Assembly (NCBI RefSeq): GCF_030347395.1
Contig: NZ_CP128170.1
Span: forward strand, 1-64,000
Direction of reading: 5' to 3'
DNA: 64,000 bases
Source: Microbacterium sp. ET2
GTDB lineage: Bacteria; Actinomycetota; Actinomycetes; Actinomycetales; Microbacteriaceae
Shown: positions 40,287-51,500 of the stretch, piece after piece
How the letters are laid out: each line of letters starts with the position of its first letter
How positions within the stretch are numbered: position 1 is the first letter of the stretch
Program-made: the position numbers and the translations under genes
Notes under the pieces: model-generated
The model's input: the letters and a program-made list of their open reading frames with translations, nothing else
Told to the model about the DNA's origin: nothing
Database searches by the model: none

Positions 40287-40595
40287 TTACTTGATGCCGG
40301 TGATCTTGACGCGCGTGAGGTCCTGACGGTGCCCCTGACGCTTCTTGTAGCCGGTCTTGTTCTTGAACTTCTGGATCACGATCTTGGGGCCGCGCTCCTC
40401 GCCGAGGACCTCGGCGGTCACGGTGACCTTCGCGAGCTTGTCGGCATCGGTCGTCACGGCGTCGCCGTCGACGAGCAGAACCGCGGGGAGCTCGAGCTTG
40501 TCGCCCACCTTCGCCTGCTGACGGTCGAGGACGACGATGGTGCCGACCTCCACCTTCTCCTGCCGGCCGCCGGCGCGCACAACTGCGTAAACCAC
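40287..40595 (-). CDS. rplU: 50S ribosomal protein L21
   Basis: L21 binds 23S rRNA. The 102 residues ([40 protein letters not shown]) match the family length. The GTG at 40595 gives the conserved N-terminus and has AGGTG 5 nt upstream. A good promoter lies about 86 bp upstream. Confidence 0.97.
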   Translation of the reverse strand: MVYAVVRAGGRQEKVEVGTIVVLDRQQAKVGDKLELPAVLLVDGDAVTTDADKLAKVTVTAEVLGEERGPKIVIQKFKNKTGYKKRQGHRQDLTRVKITGIK

Positions 40596-40680
40596 TTCAC
40601 ACCTGTTTTTCTTCTGGGAGCGCACGCGCTCGGGATGTCACACAAGACGTGGTGCGGATTTCTCGACGCACCAAAGGAAT

Positions 40681-40709
40681 ACTTTACCGGATGCCCGGAC
40701 CTCAGGCAA
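40681..40709 (-). promoter_or_regulatory. rplU promoter
   Basis: On the minus strand TTGCCT (40709-40704) and TAAAGT (40686-40681) are separated by exactly 17 bp, a good sigma-70-type match. It predicts an approximately 80-nt rplU leader, which might hold L21-dependent or other control; I saw no clear structure in it. Confidence 0.7.
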
Positions 40710-40752
40710 AAGCTCGTGCGCGCGTGTCTGGAGAGGGCCCTAGGATCAGCGG

Positions 40753-41034
40753 ATGGCGATCCTGATCGATGAGCCCCGGTGGCCCGCGCACGGACGGCTG
40801 TGGTCGCACCTGATCAGCGACAGCGACCTCGATGAGCTCCACGCCTTCGCCGCGGCGGCCGGCATCCCCCGGCGCGGATTCGATCTTGACCACTATGACG
40901 TCCCCGAGGACGCGTACGACCGGTTGGTGGATGCCGGCGCACGGGCGGTCGACGGCCACGAACTCGTCCGTGCGCTGCTCGCATCGGGGCTGCGCATCAC
41001 CGCGCGCGAGCGCCGCGGCCGTTCCCCTCACTGA
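40753..41034 (+). CDS. DUF4031 domain protein
   Basis: This 93-residue protein matches my recollection of the DUF4031 family: an N-terminal ILIDEPRWPAHGRLWSHLISD and a central GFDLDHYDVPEDAYDRL. Its function is unknown. TAGGAT (40741-40746) lies 6 nt before the ATG, a leaderless start. Its last 7 bp overlap the end of the convergent ribonuclease gene. Confidence 0.8.
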   Translation: MAILIDEPRWPAHGRLWSHLISDSDLDELHAFAAAAGIPRRGFDLDHYDVPEDAYDRLVDAGARAVDGHELVRALLASGLRITARERRGRSPH

Positions 41035-43422
41035 GGCGGTTCGACCGGTGCGTGGCTGACCGGCGTCCCCGTCAGTGCTGCGGTCGTCACCCGCCGCCGC
41101 GCGCGGCCCTGACCGGGTGCTTTCGGTTCGGGAAGCGCGTCCAGAACCGAGTCGAGCAGCAGCTCCGCCTCGGACTTCGGACCCTTGCCTGCGTCCGGGC
41201 GCTTCTTACGAGGCTTCTTGGGACGTTCCCGATCGCCTGGACGCTCGACACCGTCCTCCGCGATGGCTTCGGCGACCGCCTCCACGACCGCCGGCGGGAT
41301 CTCCGGTCGCTCGTCCTCCGCGTGCGGCTGGATCGTCGACGCGGCGATCTGGGCGAGCGCGGACTTGACCCCTTCGGTGATGACGTGCGTGCCCTGAGAG
41401 CCGCCGTTGGACGACGATCCGCTGCGCGGTCGGCGTCCGCTCGAGCCTGCTGCCCGCCGCACGATGCTTGGAGACCGGATCGTGGTGGACGATGATTCCG
41501 CGCCCCGCGCAGACCTCGCACGCCTCGCTGAAGGTCTCCAGCAGGCCGAGTCCGAGCTTCTTCCGCGTCATCTGGACCAGCCCCAGCGACGTCACCTCCG
41601 CGACCTGATGCTTCGTGCGGTCGCGGCTGAGGCACTCGACCATGCGTCGCAGCACGAGGTCGCGATTGGACTCCAGGACCATGTCGATGAAGTCGACCAC
41701 GATGATGCCGCCGATATCGCGCAACCGGAGCTGGCGCACGATCTCCTCCGCAGCCTCGAGGTTGTTCTTCGTGACGGTCTCCTCGAGGTTCCCCCCTGAG
41801 CCGACGAACTTCCCGGTGTTGACGTCGATGACCGTCATCGCCTCGGTGCGGTCGATCACGAGCGATCCGCCGGAGGGCAGCCAGACCTTCCGGTCCAGTG
41901 CCTTCTCAATCTGCTCGGTGATGCGGAACTCGTCGAACGGATCGGCATCGCCCTCGAATCGGGTGACCCGCTCGAGCAGATCGGGCGCGACGCTCTGCAG
42001 GTACGACGTGATCGTCTGGAACGCGTCGTCGCCCTGGATGAGCATCTTCGAGAAGTCCTCGTTGAAGACGTCGCGGACGATCTTCACGAGCAGGTCGGGC
42101 TCTGCATGCAGCAGCGCGGGAGCCTGAATCGACTCGACCTGCCGGCTGATGTGCTCCCACTGAGTGGTCAGACGCTGGACGTCGTGGGTCAGCTGGTCCT
42201 CGGTCGCGCCCTCCGCCGCCGTGCGCACGATCACCCCCGATGACTCGGGGAGCACCTCCTTCAGGATGCGCTTGAGCCGCGCCCGCTCGGTGTCGGGGAG
42301 CTTCCGCGAGATCCCGTTCATCGCACCACCCGGGACGTACACCAGGTAGCGCCCGGGAAGGGAGATCTGGCTGGTGAGACGGGCGCCCTTGTGTCCGACC
42401 GGGTCCTTCGTGACCTGGACGAGCACCTTGTCGCCGGACTTCAACGCCAGCTCGATCCGGCGCGGCTGGTTGCCGGTTTCAACCGCATCCCAGTCGACCT
42501 CGCCGGAGTAGAGCACGGCGTTGCGGCCGCGTCCGATGTCGACGAAGGCCGCCTCCATGCTGGGCAGGACGTTCTGCACACGACCGAGGTAGACGTTGCC
42601 GATGAGGGAGGCGTCCTGGTGACGGGCCACGTAATGCTCGACGAGGACGTTGTCCTCGAGGACGGCGATCTGGATGCGTCCGGCTTTGGATCGGACGATC
42701 ATGACGCGATCGACGGCTTCGCGGCGCGCGAGGAACTCCGCCTCCGTCACCACGGCCCGGCGTCGACCGGCCTCGCGGCCGTCGCGGCGACGCTGCTTCT
42801 TCGCCTCCAGTCGGGTCGACCCCTTGATGCGCTGAGGCTCGGTGACGAGCTCGACGGCACGCTGGCGCGGGTGCTCGTCGCGGTCTCGACTCTGGTCGCC
42901 GTCGTCGTCGCGACCATCGGATCCACCGCGGCGTCGCCGGCGCTTGGAGGAGGTCGCCGCGGGGGCGCTCGGCTCGGAGCGGGGAGGACGGGAGGGAAGA
43001 GCGGGCAGGGGCGGAAGGTCGGGGGCGTAGAAGTGCAGCGTCGTCGACACCGACGAGACGAACATCTCCGGCAGGAGCCCCAGACTCACCGCGGTGGGCG
43101 GACCCTCAGGCGTCTCCCCCTCACCGGAGTCGGAGGACGACTCGACGGTCCCGTCGGCTGACGGCACATCCCCGCTTTCGGCCGGCTCCGGGGACTCCGC
43201 ATCGATGGACTCCGCATCAGCGGACTCCGTCGGTGAGGACGGGGTCGGTGCGGCGCTGTCGGGTGGCGTCTCGGCGGAATCCGTCTCAGGGGCGGGCGCT
43301 CCGTCCTCGTAGACCGCGATCGACTCGATCAGAGCCGCGGTCTCGCCTTCGGCCGCGTCCGGTGTCGCGGCCGAAGATCCCTCGGCGGAAGGTTCGACAT
43401 GCTGTTCGTTCTCATCGGCCAT
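41028..43422 (-). CDS. rne: ribonuclease E/G, with a frameshift in the C-terminal tail
   Basis: This RNase E/G initiates mRNA decay and rRNA processing. From the ATG at 43422 (AAGGAG upstream) there is an acidic disordered N-terminal region (about 1-280). An S1 domain follows, then the catalytic domain (VIDVNTGKFVG, VDFIDM) and the zinc-link CEVCAGRG near residue 640. After KHR near 41460 the frame breaks. Continuing in the same frame gives an Arg/His-rich tail stopping at 41206. A shifted frame gives THVITEGVKSALAQIAAS and a plausible tail stopping at 41028, next to the DUF4031 end. One extra base fits. The catalytic core is intact. Confidence 0.85.
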
Positions 43423-43717
43423 CACTGGCTTACTCCTTGCGGGGGCGACACCGCGCGTCGTCCGGCGAAATCTCTGGCGGCGCCGCACCTGCGGTGCCGC
43501 GAACTCACTACGGTCTGCAGCCGGCCCGCGGCTCGGGCTGCGAGGGCGGTCATCGCCCGAAGTCTTCGTGATGCGATGAGGCGGCGCGGCCGCCACGCAT
43601 CGACGTTCATTATCGCACACGGCATGGATCGGGCACGGGTGACGCGCTCCCGCAATGGTCGGGGGTGCGCGTCGCGCCTGCGGCACGCATTCAGGATGCC
43701 GGTGTCAGAATCGAGCA

Positions 43718-44320
43718 ATGCCCGCTGCGTCTTCGCGTTCCCAGCCCCGCGCTCTGGCGATCTGGCTCATCGTCGCCGGCGTCGTCGGGTGGTGGGCCGC
43801 TTTCTCCCTGACGATGGAGCGGTTCCATCTGCTCGAGAACCCGGGATCCAGCGCGTCGTGCGATTTCAGTCCGCTCGTGCAGTGCGGCAGGAATCTCGAA
43901 TCCGCTCAGGGTGCGGTCTTCGGATTCCCCAACCCGATCCTGGGGCTGGCGGGGTGGATCGCGCCGATCGTCGTGGGGGCGGCGATCCTCTCCGGTGCTC
44001 GCTTCGCGCGCTGGTTCTGGCTTCTCTTCGAGCTCGGTATGACTCTGGCGTTCGTCTTCGTCGTGTGGCTGATCGCGCAGAGCATCTTCGTGCTCGGCAC
44101 CCTGTGCCCCTGGTGCATGGTGACCTGGGTGGTGGCGATCCCGTCGTTCTACGCCGTGACCCTGCACGTCATGCGGACGGGAATCCTCCCTGCTCCGAAG
44201 CCGCTGCGTCGCGCCGCCGACCGGCTCATGGGGTGGCTTCCGCTCTTCGCCGTCCTCAGCTACGCGGTCGTGGCGGTCCTCGCCCAGGTGCGACTGGACG
44301 TCCTCGGCTCGCTGTTCTGA
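43718..44320 (+). CDS. vitamin K epoxide reductase (VKOR) family protein
   Basis: Bacterial VKOR reoxidises periplasmic thiol oxidases of the DsbA type, so secreted proteins gain disulfides. The 200-residue membrane protein has the active-site CPWC (in LGTLCPWCMVTW), an earlier Cys pair (SCDFSPLVQC) and about five membrane helices. No fused thioredoxin domain is present. CAGAAT (43706-43711) lies 6 nt before the ATG, a leaderless start. Its stop abuts the ndk stop on the other strand with no gap. Confidence 0.93.
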   Translation: MPAASSRSQPRALAIWLIVAGVVGWWAAFSLTMERFHLLENPGSSASCDFSPLVQCGRNLESAQGAVFGFPNPILGLAGWIAPIVVGAAILSGARFARWFWLLFELGMTLAFVFVVWLIAQSIFVLGTLCPWCMVTWVVAIPSFYAVTLHVMRTGILPAPKPLRRAADRLMGWLPLFAVLSYAVVAVLAQVRLDVLGSLF

Positions 44321-44734
44321 TCAGAACCAGATGGACAATTCGCGCGCGGCCGACTCAGGGCTGTCCGAACCGTGCACGAGGTTCTGCTGCACCTTCAGTC
44401 CCCAGTCGCGTCCGAGATCGCCCCGGATGGTTCCCGGTGCCGCTGCCGTCGGGTCGGTCGCGCCTGCCAGGGAGCGGAACCCCTCGATGACGCGGTTTCC
44501 GGCGACGCGTATCGCCACCGACGGACCCGACATCATGAACTCCAGGAGCGGTTCGTAGAACGGCTTGCCCTCGTGCTCGGCGTAGTGCGCCTCGAGGCGC
44601 TCGCGGTCTGGTTCCACCAGGCGGATGTCGACCAGGGCATAGCCCTTCGCCTCGATACGGGCGAGGACCGCCCCCGTCAGCCCCCGGGCGACGCCATCGG
44701 GTTTCACCAGGACGAGGGTTTCTTGCGTGGCCAT
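44321..44734 (-). CDS. ndk: nucleoside diphosphate kinase
   Basis: Ndk transfers gamma-phosphate among nucleoside triphosphates. The 137 residues include TLVLVKPDGVARGL, the catalytic His (about 121) in NLVHGSDS, and GATDPTAAAPGTIRGD. It is preceded by the DUF4233 gene with a 5-bp gap, the standard actinobacterial folC-DUF4233-ndk order. Confidence 0.97.
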   Translation of the reverse strand: MATQETLVLVKPDGVARGLTGAVLARIEAKGYALVDIRLVEPDRERLEAHYAEHEGKPFYEPLLEFMMSGPSVAIRVAGNRVIEGFRSLAGATDPTAAAPGTIRGDLGRDWGLKVQQNLVHGSDSPESAARELSIWF

Positions 44735-44739
44735 GTCAG

Positions 44740-45156
44740 TCAGTCTCCGTTTCGTTCCCGTTCTTCCGCCGCCCGTCGCGCGTTGCGCGCATCGAGGGAA
44801 GCACCCTTGATGGTGGCATACCCCCACATCCCACCGAAAATGAGCGCCACGAAGAGCAGCGCCGGTACGAGGATGGCACCGAGCGCGACGACGACCTGCA
44901 GCATCCATCCGACGACGATCGCCCACCGATGCCGGAGAAGGCCGGCCGTGATGATCATGAGGACGGCGACGATGGTGCCCGCGACGATTCCCCACCACGC
45001 CGGGATCGGCTCGGGGAGGGCTCGCAGCCCGTAGACGACCAGGCCGCCGAGGAAGGCGATGAGCGACTCGAAGCCGAGGACGATCGACCCGAGGGACTCC
45101 TCGGCTCCCCGCCGTCGACGCGGACGACGGGGACGGTCGGCGGCAGACGCGGTCAT
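44740..45156 (-). CDS. DUF4233 membrane protein
   Basis: This 138-residue protein has a basic N-terminus (RPRRPRRRRGAEESLGSIVLG) and four hydrophobic segments, then a basic tail. It matches the DUF4233 family, typically encoded between folC and ndk in actinobacteria. Its role is unknown. The ATG overlaps the folC stop (ATGA). Confidence 0.85.
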   Translation of the reverse strand: MTASAADRPRRPRRRRGAEESLGSIVLGFESLIAFLGGLVVYGLRALPEPIPAWWGIVAGTIVAVLMIITAGLLRHRWAIVVGWMLQVVVALGAILVPALLFVALIFGGMWGYATIKGASLDARNARRAAEERERNGD

Positions 45157-46508
45157 GCGCGCCACCCGCCGCGCCAGTCCTCGTCCTCGGCGAGGACGAT
45201 CGCTTCCCCGGCCAGGACGACGGACCCCGTGATGACGATGGCACGGCGGACGGACGCCGCGGCCCACTCCCTCGCGGCATCGGCGGCGTCCTGCAGGTCG
45301 CGATGCACGGTGACCCTTCGCCCGGCGGCCTCGACGAGGTCGGCCAGCCCGTCGGCGTCGCGCGCACGCTCCGAATCGGGAACGGTGGCGAACACCGGCC
45401 CCTCGACCGCCGAGAGGCCCTCGAGGATCCCCGCGGCATCCTTGTCGTCGAGAACGCCGAGCACCACCCCCCATTCGTCGAAGTCGAAGGATGCCGCGAG
45501 GGCGGCGACCAGCGCTCGGGCGCCGTGCGGGTTGTGCGCGGCGTCGACGACGACGGTGGGGTCGGCGCCGATGACCTGCACGCGGCCGGGGGACGTCGCC
45601 GAGCCTAGACCCTCGGCGACCACGTCGGGATCGAGGCCGCGGTCACCGGGTGCGAGGAGCGACTCGACCGCGGCGACGGCCAGGGTGGCGTTCTCGGCCT
45701 GATGTGCGCCGTACAGCGGCAGGTAGACGTCGGTGTACCGGGCATGCAGCCCCCGGATGGTCACGAGCTGGCCGCCCACCGCGAGCCGGGCGTCTTCGAG
45801 CGCGAAGTCCTCCTGCTCGACGGCGAGCGTCGCGCTCTGCCGGGCGGCTGCCTCATGAAGCACACGCGCGGCGGACGGCTGCTGTCGCGCAGACACCGCG
45901 GCGGCACCCGATTTGATGATCCCCGACTTCACCGCCGCGATCTCGACGATGGTCTCGCCCAGACGGTCGGCGTGATCGAGATCGATCGGGGCGAAGACGG
46001 CGACGTCACCGTCTGCGGTGTTCGTGGCATCCCACGACCCGCCCATCCCGACCTCGAGCACGAGGACATCGATCGGCGCATCGGCGAAGGCGACGAAGGC
46101 GAGCACGGTCAGCAGTTCGAAGAAGGTCAGCGCCGCGTCGCCGGCCGCCTCGAGCTCCGCGTCGACGAGGTCGACGATAGGCGCGATCTCGTCCCACGCA
46201 TCGGCCACCGCAGCGTCGGCGACGGGTTCACCGTCGATCATGATCCGTTCGGTGAACCGGGCCAGGTGGGGGCTGGTGAACAGTCCCGTGCGCAGACCGT
46301 GCGCACGCACCAGACTCTCGATGATGCGGCTGGTGGAGGTCTTGCCGTTCGTGCCGGTGACGTGGATGACGCGGTAGGTGTGCTGCGGGTCATCCAGCAG
46401 CTCGAGCACCCGTCTCGTACGTTCCACCCGTGGCTGGACCCACCGCTCCCCCTGGCGGGTCAGGAGCGCCTCGTACACCCGATCGGCGCGTTCGCGGTCG
46501 CCCATCAT
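45153..46508 (-). CDS. folC: bifunctional folylpolyglutamate synthase/dihydrofolate synthase
   Basis: FolC adds glutamate to dihydropteroate and folates. The 451-residue Mur-ligase-fold enzyme shows [13 protein letters not shown] (P-loop), [33 protein letters not shown] and [14 protein letters not shown]. Its ATG overlaps the ileS stop (ATGA, 46505-46508), so it is translated behind ileS. Confidence 0.95.
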   Translation of the reverse strand: MMGDRERADRVYEALLTRQGERWVQPRVERTRRVLELLDDPQHTYRVIHVTGTNGKTSTSRIIESLVRAHGLRTGLFTSPHLARFTERIMIDGEPVADAAVADAWDEIAPIVDLVDAELEAAGDAALTFFELLTVLAFVAFADAPIDVLVLEVGMGGSWDATNTADGDVAVFAPIDLDHADRLGETIVEIAAVKSGIIKSGAAAVSARQQPSAARVLHEAAARQSATLAVEQEDFALEDARLAVGGQLVTIRGLHARYTDVYLPLYGAHQAENATLAVAAVESLLAPGDRGLDPDVVAEGLGSATSPGRVQVIGADPTVVVDAAHNPHGARALVAALAASFDFDEWGVVLGVLDDKDAAGILEGLSAVEGPVFATVPDSERARDADGLADLVEAAGRRVTVHRDLQDAADAAREWAAASVRRAIVITGSVVLAGEAIVLAEDEDWRGGWRA

Positions 46509-49500
46509 GCCTCCCGTCGTGACACGGCGACCTCGAAGGGGCCGCGGTTGGCGAAGGCCCCCGCGTCGAAGCGGGCGGTGTGCTCGGGCTCGGAGTCCGA
46601 CGGCCTCGAGCCGCGTGGTCCGTACAGACCGTGCGCGACCGCGAGGGTCTCCGTCGCGACTCCCGCCGTATCGAAGGCCGCCTCGACCGCGACGCGATCA
46701 TCGGCCTCATCGAAGCTCAGCCAGAGTTCGATGCGATCGCTGACCTCGAACCCCGCGGCCTTGCGGGTGTCCTGCACCGCACGGATCACATCCCGGGCAA
46801 GGCCCTCGGCCTCCAGCTCGGGTGTCGTGGCGGTGTCCAGCAGCACGAACCCGCCGCCGGTCAGCAGCGCGATGGCGGTGCCCTCCGCCGCGCCCCCCGC
46901 CTCGAGGGCCAGGTCGTACTCGCCCGGCTCCAAGGCGATCCCGTCGACCACGACGCCACCGTCGTGCTCCTCCCAGATACCGGCCTTGGCCCCGGCGATG
47001 ACGTGCTGCACCTGTTTGCCCAGGCGTGGACCTGCCGCCCGCGCGTTCACCGTGAGCCGCTTGCTGATGCCGTAGCGCTCGGCGACGGAGTCGTCGAGCT
47101 CTGCCGTGGTCACCGACTTCACGTTCAGCTCGTCGCGCACGATGCCCTCGAACCGGTGCAGACCCGCCGCGTCGCGGGTGACGACGGTCAGGCTCGGCAG
47201 CGGCAGGCGCACGCGCAGCCCGTGCTTCTTGCGGAGCGCGTTGGCCACCGAGGAGACCTCCCGAACGGAGTCCATGGCGTCGCGGATGTCATCGGCTCCG
47301 GGGAACGCACCGGCGTCCGGCCAGTCCTGGAGATGAACGCTTCGTCCCCCGGTGAGACCCTGCCACACCCGCTCGGAAATCAGCGGGATGAGGGGGGCCG
47401 CGACCCGGGTGAGGGTCTCGAGCACCGTGTAGAGGGTGTCGAACGCCTCGGTCGTGCGGGGGTCGTCCGCCGACACCCCGGCCCAGAAGCGGTCGCGTGA
47501 GCGACGGATGTACCAGTTGGTGAGCACCTCGGCGAAGTCGCGCAGCTTCGCTGCCGCCGTCGTCGAATCCAGCCCCTCCAGGTCTGCGGTCACGCCGCGA
47601 ATGAGGTCGCCCGTGCGCGCGAGGATGTAGCGGTCGAGCACGTCCTGCGAATCGGTGCGCCACGCCGCCTCGTACCCGTCGGAGGCGTTGGCGTAGGTGG
47701 TGAAGAAGTACCAGGCGTTCCACAGCGGCAGGAGGAACTCGCGCACCCCGGCGCGGATCCCTTCCTCGGTCACGACGAGGTTTCCGCCGCGGAGTACCGG
47801 GCTCGCCATCAGGAACCAGCGCATCGCGTCGGACCCGTCGCGGTCGAAGACCTCACGGACATCGGGATAGTTGCGCAGCGACTTGGACATCTTCTGACCG
47901 TCGTTGCCGAGAACGATGCCGTGCGCCGACACGGCCTTGAAGGCGGGCCGGTCGAACAGTGCCGTGGACAGGACGTGCATGACGTAGAACCAGCCGCGGG
48001 TCTGCCCGATGTACTCCACGATGAAGTCGGCCGGCGCGTGCGCGTCGAACCACTCCTGATTCTCGAACGGATAGTGCACCTGCGCGAAGGGCATGGAACC
48101 GGAGTCGAACCAGACGTCCAGCACGTCCTCGATCCGGCGCATCGTGCTGCGGCCGGTCGGGTCATCCGGATTCGGGCGCGTGAGCTCGTCGATGTACGGC
48201 CGGTGCAGGTCGACCTCCCCCTCGGGGTTGCGGGGCAGACGACCGAAATCGCGCTCGAGGTCGGCGAGAGATCCGTAGACATCGACGCGCGGGTGCTCGG
48301 GGTCGTCGCTCTTCCACACCGGGATGGGCGAGCCCCAGAAACGGTTGCGGCTGATCGACCAGTCGCGCGCGCCCTCGAGCCACTTGCCGAACTGACCGTG
48401 CTTGACGTTGTCGGGAACCCAGGTGATCTGCTCGTTTCCGGCGAGCAGCTGATCCTTGATCGCGGTGACTCGCACGAACCAGCTCGACACGGCCTTGTAG
48501 ATCAGAGGGTTCCGGCAGCGCCAGCAGTGGGGATAGGAGTGCTCGTAGCTGGCCTCGCGCAGAAGCCGCCCCGCGTCGCGCAGAAGACGGATGAGCGGAC
48601 GGTTGGCCTCCATCCACAGCTGGCCGGCGACATCCGTCACGTCGGGCAGGAACCGTCCCCCGTCGTCGAGGGACAGGATGGTCGGGATGCCCACAGCGTC
48701 GGCGACACGCTGGTCATCCTCGCCGTAGGCGGGAGCCTGGTGGACGATGCCGGTTCCATCGCTGGTCGTGACGTAGTCGTCGACGAGGATCTGCCAGGCG
48801 TTGTGCGTCCCCCAGGCCTCGGCATCGGCGTAGTAGTCGAAGAGCCTGTCGTACGCCACGCCCTCGAGCTCCGCCCCCATGACGGTGGCGTCGACCGCCG
48901 CGCGGGCCTCGTCGGCCGTGTCGTATCCGAGGTCCTTGGCGTAACCGGCGAGCAGATCCTCGGCGAGGAGGTAGCGGTGGGCGCTCGATTCGACCGCGTC
49001 ATCCGGCGTCCCGTCGGGAGAGGTGTGGACGTCGGCGGCACCGCGCGGACCCGCCGGAAGGACGACGTAACGGATGTCCGGGCCCACGGCCAGCGCGAGG
49101 TTCGTCGGCAGCGTCCAGGGCGTCGTCGTCCAGGCCAGGGCGCGCACGGCGGTCAGCCCGAGAGCCTCGGCCTTCCCCCCGACCAGCGGGAAGGTCACCG
49201 TGACGGACGGATCCTGCCGCATCTGGTAGACGTCGTCGTCCATCCGCAGCTCGTGGCTGGACAGCGGAGTCTCGTCGCGCCAGCAGTACGGGAGCACCCG
49301 ATAGCCCTCGTACGCCAGCCCCTTGTCGTGAAGCGTGTGGAACGCCCACAGCACCGACTCCATATAGGTCGTGTCGAGGGTCTTGTACCCGCGCTCGAAG
49401 TCCACCCACCGCGCCTGCCGCGTGACATAGTCCTGCCACTCCCGGGTGTAGGCGAGAACCGACTCGCGGGCGCGGTCGTTGAAGACATCGATGCCCATCG

Positions 49501-49867
49501 CCTCGATATCGGTCTTCTCGGAGATGCCGAGCTGCTTCATCGCCTCGAGTTCGGCCGGCAGGCCGTGGGTGTCCCAGCCGAAGACCCGGTCGACCTTCTT
49601 CCCCCGCATGGTCTGAAAGCGCGGGAACAGGTCCTTGGCATACCCGGTGAGGAGGTGACCGTAGTGCGGCAGCCCGTTGGCGAACGGCGGGCCGTCGTAG
49701 AACACCCATTCCTCGGCCCCATCGCGGCGGGCGACGGACGCGCGGAAGGTGTCGTCCTCGCTCCAGAACGCGAGCACCTCGTCCTCGATGTCGGGGAACC
49801 GCGGGCTCGGAACGACCGCCGCGGGGCCGAAGGAGGCGCCGGAGGGAGTGGGCTTCGGATAGGTCAT
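46505..49867 (-). CDS. ileS: isoleucyl-tRNA synthetase, eukaryote-like (IleS2) type
   Basis: IleS charges tRNA-Ile. The 1120-residue class I synthetase has HYGH in [17 protein letters not shown] (about 60-75), [15 protein letters not shown], an editing domain and KMSKS (about 658-662). Its length, the [10 protein letters not shown] signature and the lack of a C-terminal zinc finger fit the eukaryote-like IleS2 class; in other species such enzymes tolerate mupirocin. The ATG at 49867 is the only credible start and lies behind a T-box leader. No strong Shine-Dalgarno is seen, only GCGAGA. Confidence 0.95.
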   Translation of the reverse strand: MTYPKPTPSGASFGPAAVVPSPRFPDIEDEVLAFWSEDDTFRASVARRDGAEEWVFYDGPPFANGLPHYGHLLTGYAKDLFPRFQTMRGKKVDRVFGWDTHGLPAELEAMKQLGISEKTDIEAMGIDVFNDRARESVLAYTREWQDYVTRQARWVDFERGYKTLDTTYMESVLWAFHTLHDKGLAYEGYRVLPYCWRDETPLSSHELRMDDDVYQMRQDPSVTVTFPLVGGKAEALGLTAVRALAWTTTPWTLPTNLALAVGPDIRYVVLPAGPRGAADVHTSPDGTPDDAVESSAHRYLLAEDLLAGYAKDLGYDTADEARAAVDATVMGAELEGVAYDRLFDYYADAEAWGTHNAWQILVDDYVTTSDGTGIVHQAPAYGEDDQRVADAVGIPTILSLDDGGRFLPDVTDVAGQLWMEANRPLIRLLRDAGRLLREASYEHSYPHCWRCRNPLIYKAVSSWFVRVTAIKDQLLAGNEQITWVPDNVKHGQFGKWLEGARDWSISRNRFWGSPIPVWKSDDPEHPRVDVYGSLADLERDFGRLPRNPEGEVDLHRPYIDELTRPNPDDPTGRSTMRRIEDVLDVWFDSGSMPFAQVHYPFENQEWFDAHAPADFIVEYIGQTRGWFYVMHVLSTALFDRPAFKAVSAHGIVLGNDGQKMSKSLRNYPDVREVFDRDGSDAMRWFLMASPVLRGGNLVVTEEGIRAGVREFLLPLWNAWYFFTTYANASDGYEAAWRTDSQDVLDRYILARTGDLIRGVTADLEGLDSTTAAAKLRDFAEVLTNWYIRRSRDRFWAGVSADDPRTTEAFDTLYTVLETLTRVAAPLIPLISERVWQGLTGGRSVHLQDWPDAGAFPGADDIRDAMDSVREVSSVANALRKKHGLRVRLPLPSLTVVTRDAAGLHRFEGIVRDELNVKSVTTAELDDSVAERYGISKRLTVNARAAGPRLGKQVQHVIAGAKAGIWEEHDGGVVVDGIALEPGEYDLALEAGGAAEGTAIALLTGGGFVLLDTATTPELEAEGLARDVIRAVQDTRKAAGFEVSDRIELWLSFDEADDRVAVEAAFDTAGVATETLAVAHGLYGPRGSRPSDSEPEHTARFDAGAFANRGPFEVAVSRREA

Positions 49868-50054
49868 GTCGTCTCGCAGTCGTCGGTCGTGCCGGACGCC
49901 GGGACGACTCCTCGCGAGCCGCGGTACCACCCTGCTTGCGGGTCTCCCCGCCTCTCTCACAGCGGCTGTGACGGGCCTGCCCCGCTCGGTTCTACTGGTC
50001 CCCGTGGGGACGTTCTTCCGAGTGCTCCCCGGTGATGGCCGGATCGATGCGTAT
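49868..50054 (-). promoter_or_regulatory. T-box riboswitch upstream of ileS (translational type)
   Basis: The minus strand carries the T-box sequence AGGGTGGTACCGCG (49933-49920), whose TGGT bulge pairs with the tRNA acceptor end. It also has a short stem I, CCGG-CCATCA-CCGG, with an ATC (Ile) specifier at 50036-50034. This fits the ultrashort stem I of actinobacterial ileS leaders. TATGAT (50066-50061) is the likely -10. There is no T-rich terminator. GTCGTC (49908-49903) is complementary to GACGAC (49873-49868) right before the ATG, a candidate sequestering stem. Uncharged tRNA-Ile should switch ileS on. Confidence 0.9.
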
Positions 50055-50145
50055 AGGTCGATCATATCGCTCCCCTCCGCGTGGGGCGGCAGGGAATGCC
50101 CGGACAGTCGACCGGGTTTCTGGACTCGTGCCAGAATCATCCCCC

Positions 50146-51486
50146 GTGCCCTCCGTTCCCCCCGTGCCCACGTCCACCCTCGACCGCTCCCCCACGCGCC
50201 GCGTGGCGTGGGCGTCCATGGTCGGAACCTCGCTCGAATCGTTCGACTTCTACCTCTTCGCCTACTTCTCGGCGTTCTTCGTCGGGCCGCTGTTCTTCGA
50301 GCCCCTCGGCTCTGTCGGCGGCACGGCGCTGTCCTTCCTCACCATCGCGGTGGCCTTCGTCGTCCGCCCGGTCGGTGCGCTGATCTTCGGCTACCTGGGT
50401 GACCGTCTCGGGCGACGGACGACCCTGCTGTGGACGGTCGGCGTCATGGGGGTGGCGACCGGACTGATCGGGCTCCTGCCCACCTATGCCCAGGCCGGAT
50501 GGCTCGGGGCGGTGCTGCTCGTCACGCTCCGCATCGCGCAGGGGCTCTCCCTGGGTGGCGAGTGGGGCGGATCGATCCTCATCGCCACCGAGCACTCGTC
50601 GCCGGTCAAGCGCGCCTTCTACGCCGCGATCCCGCAGCTGGGATCACCCGTCGGCTCGATCCTGTCGGCGACGCTGTTCATCGTGCTCACCTTCGTCCTC
50701 CCCGCAGAAGAGCTCGCGGCGTGGGGCTGGCGAATCCCCTTCCTCCTCGCCCTCCCGCTGCTGCTCGTGTCGCTGTATCTGCGGTGGTCGATCTCCGAGA
50801 CCCCGGTGTTCGAGGGCCTCGTCGCCGAAGGTCGCCGCGATCGGACACCGGTGCTGTCGATGCTGCGTCAGCGGCCTGGGACTCTGGTGATCGCCATCGG
50901 CGCCGCCCTCCTCGGCATCGGCTCCTACTCTCTGATGAACACGTACACGATCAACTACGGCACGACCGAACTCGGATTCAGCTACCAGGATCTGCTCGTC
51001 GCGACGACCGTCGGCGGTCTGCTGCAGCTGATCACCATCCCGCTCTTCGGCGCCTGGGCGACCCGCATCGGGTCGGCGCGCGTCGTCGCCGCCGGAGCGC
51101 TCGGCACGCTCCTCATCACCTTCCCGATGTACTTCCTCCTGCAGTTCTCGTCGTTCCCGATCCTCGTGGCGACGATGATCATCGGCGGCATCCTCCCGAC
51201 CATGTCGTGGGCTGCCCTCGGCGGGCTCATGAACGACCTGTTCCCCGACCGATTCCGCTACTCGGCGCTGTCGTTCGCGTACGCCCTCGCCGCGACAGTC
51301 AGCGGGTTCGTGCCCTATGTCACGCTGACGATCGGGCAGGCCACCGCGTTCGCCTGGTGGCATCCGGGCGTCATCCTGGCGGCGATGTCGGCGGTCACAC
51401 TCGTCGCCGCCCTGGCAGCGGGGGCGTTGATCACCCGCCGGCCCGCCGAGAGCGAGCCGGTGCCCGACCTCGTCGCCGCCGGGTGA
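50146..51486 (+). CDS. MFS transporter, MHS (metabolite:H+ symporter) type
   Basis: This approximately 446-residue, 12-helix major facilitator has the MHS hallmark near the N-terminus ([20 protein letters not shown]). The loop motif [11 protein letters not shown] and [13 protein letters not shown] follow. Relatives carry shikimate, proline/betaine or dicarboxylates; the substrate here is unknown. The start is uncertain: the GTG at 50146 has CAGAAT 8 nt upstream, and an in-frame GTG lies at 50128. It is divergent from the ileS T-box promoter, 80 bp away. Confidence 0.88.
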   Translation: MPSVPPVPTSTLDRSPTRRVAWASMVGTSLESFDFYLFAYFSAFFVGPLFFEPLGSVGGTALSFLTIAVAFVVRPVGALIFGYLGDRLGRRTTLLWTVGVMGVATGLIGLLPTYAQAGWLGAVLLVTLRIAQGLSLGGEWGGSILIATEHSSPVKRAFYAAIPQLGSPVGSILSATLFIVLTFVLPAEELAAWGWRIPFLLALPLLLVSLYLRWSISETPVFEGLVAEGRRDRTPVLSMLRQRPGTLVIAIGAALLGIGSYSLMNTYTINYGTTELGFSYQDLLVATTVGGLLQLITIPLFGAWATRIGSARVVAAGALGTLLITFPMYFLLQFSSFPILVATMIIGGILPTMSWAALGGLMNDLFPDRFRYSALSFAYALAATVSGFVPYVTLTIGQATAFAWWHPGVILAAMSAVTLVAALAAGALITRRPAESEPVPDLVAAG

Positions 51487-51500
51487 GAAGAACTCCCCGT

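Noticed and set aside
40596..40680. rplU leader considered as a ribosomal-protein (L21) autoregulatory RNA
   Set aside because: I could not find a convincing conserved hairpin by eye; needs comparative folding.
41206..41440. Continuation of the RNase E/G frame to 41206 taken as the native tail
   Set aside because: Its composition is shadow-like, whereas the shifted frame gives a coherent tail ending against the neighbouring gene.
48000..50035. Long plus-strand frame opposite ileS
   Set aside because: Shadow of ileS; no motifs and no promoter.
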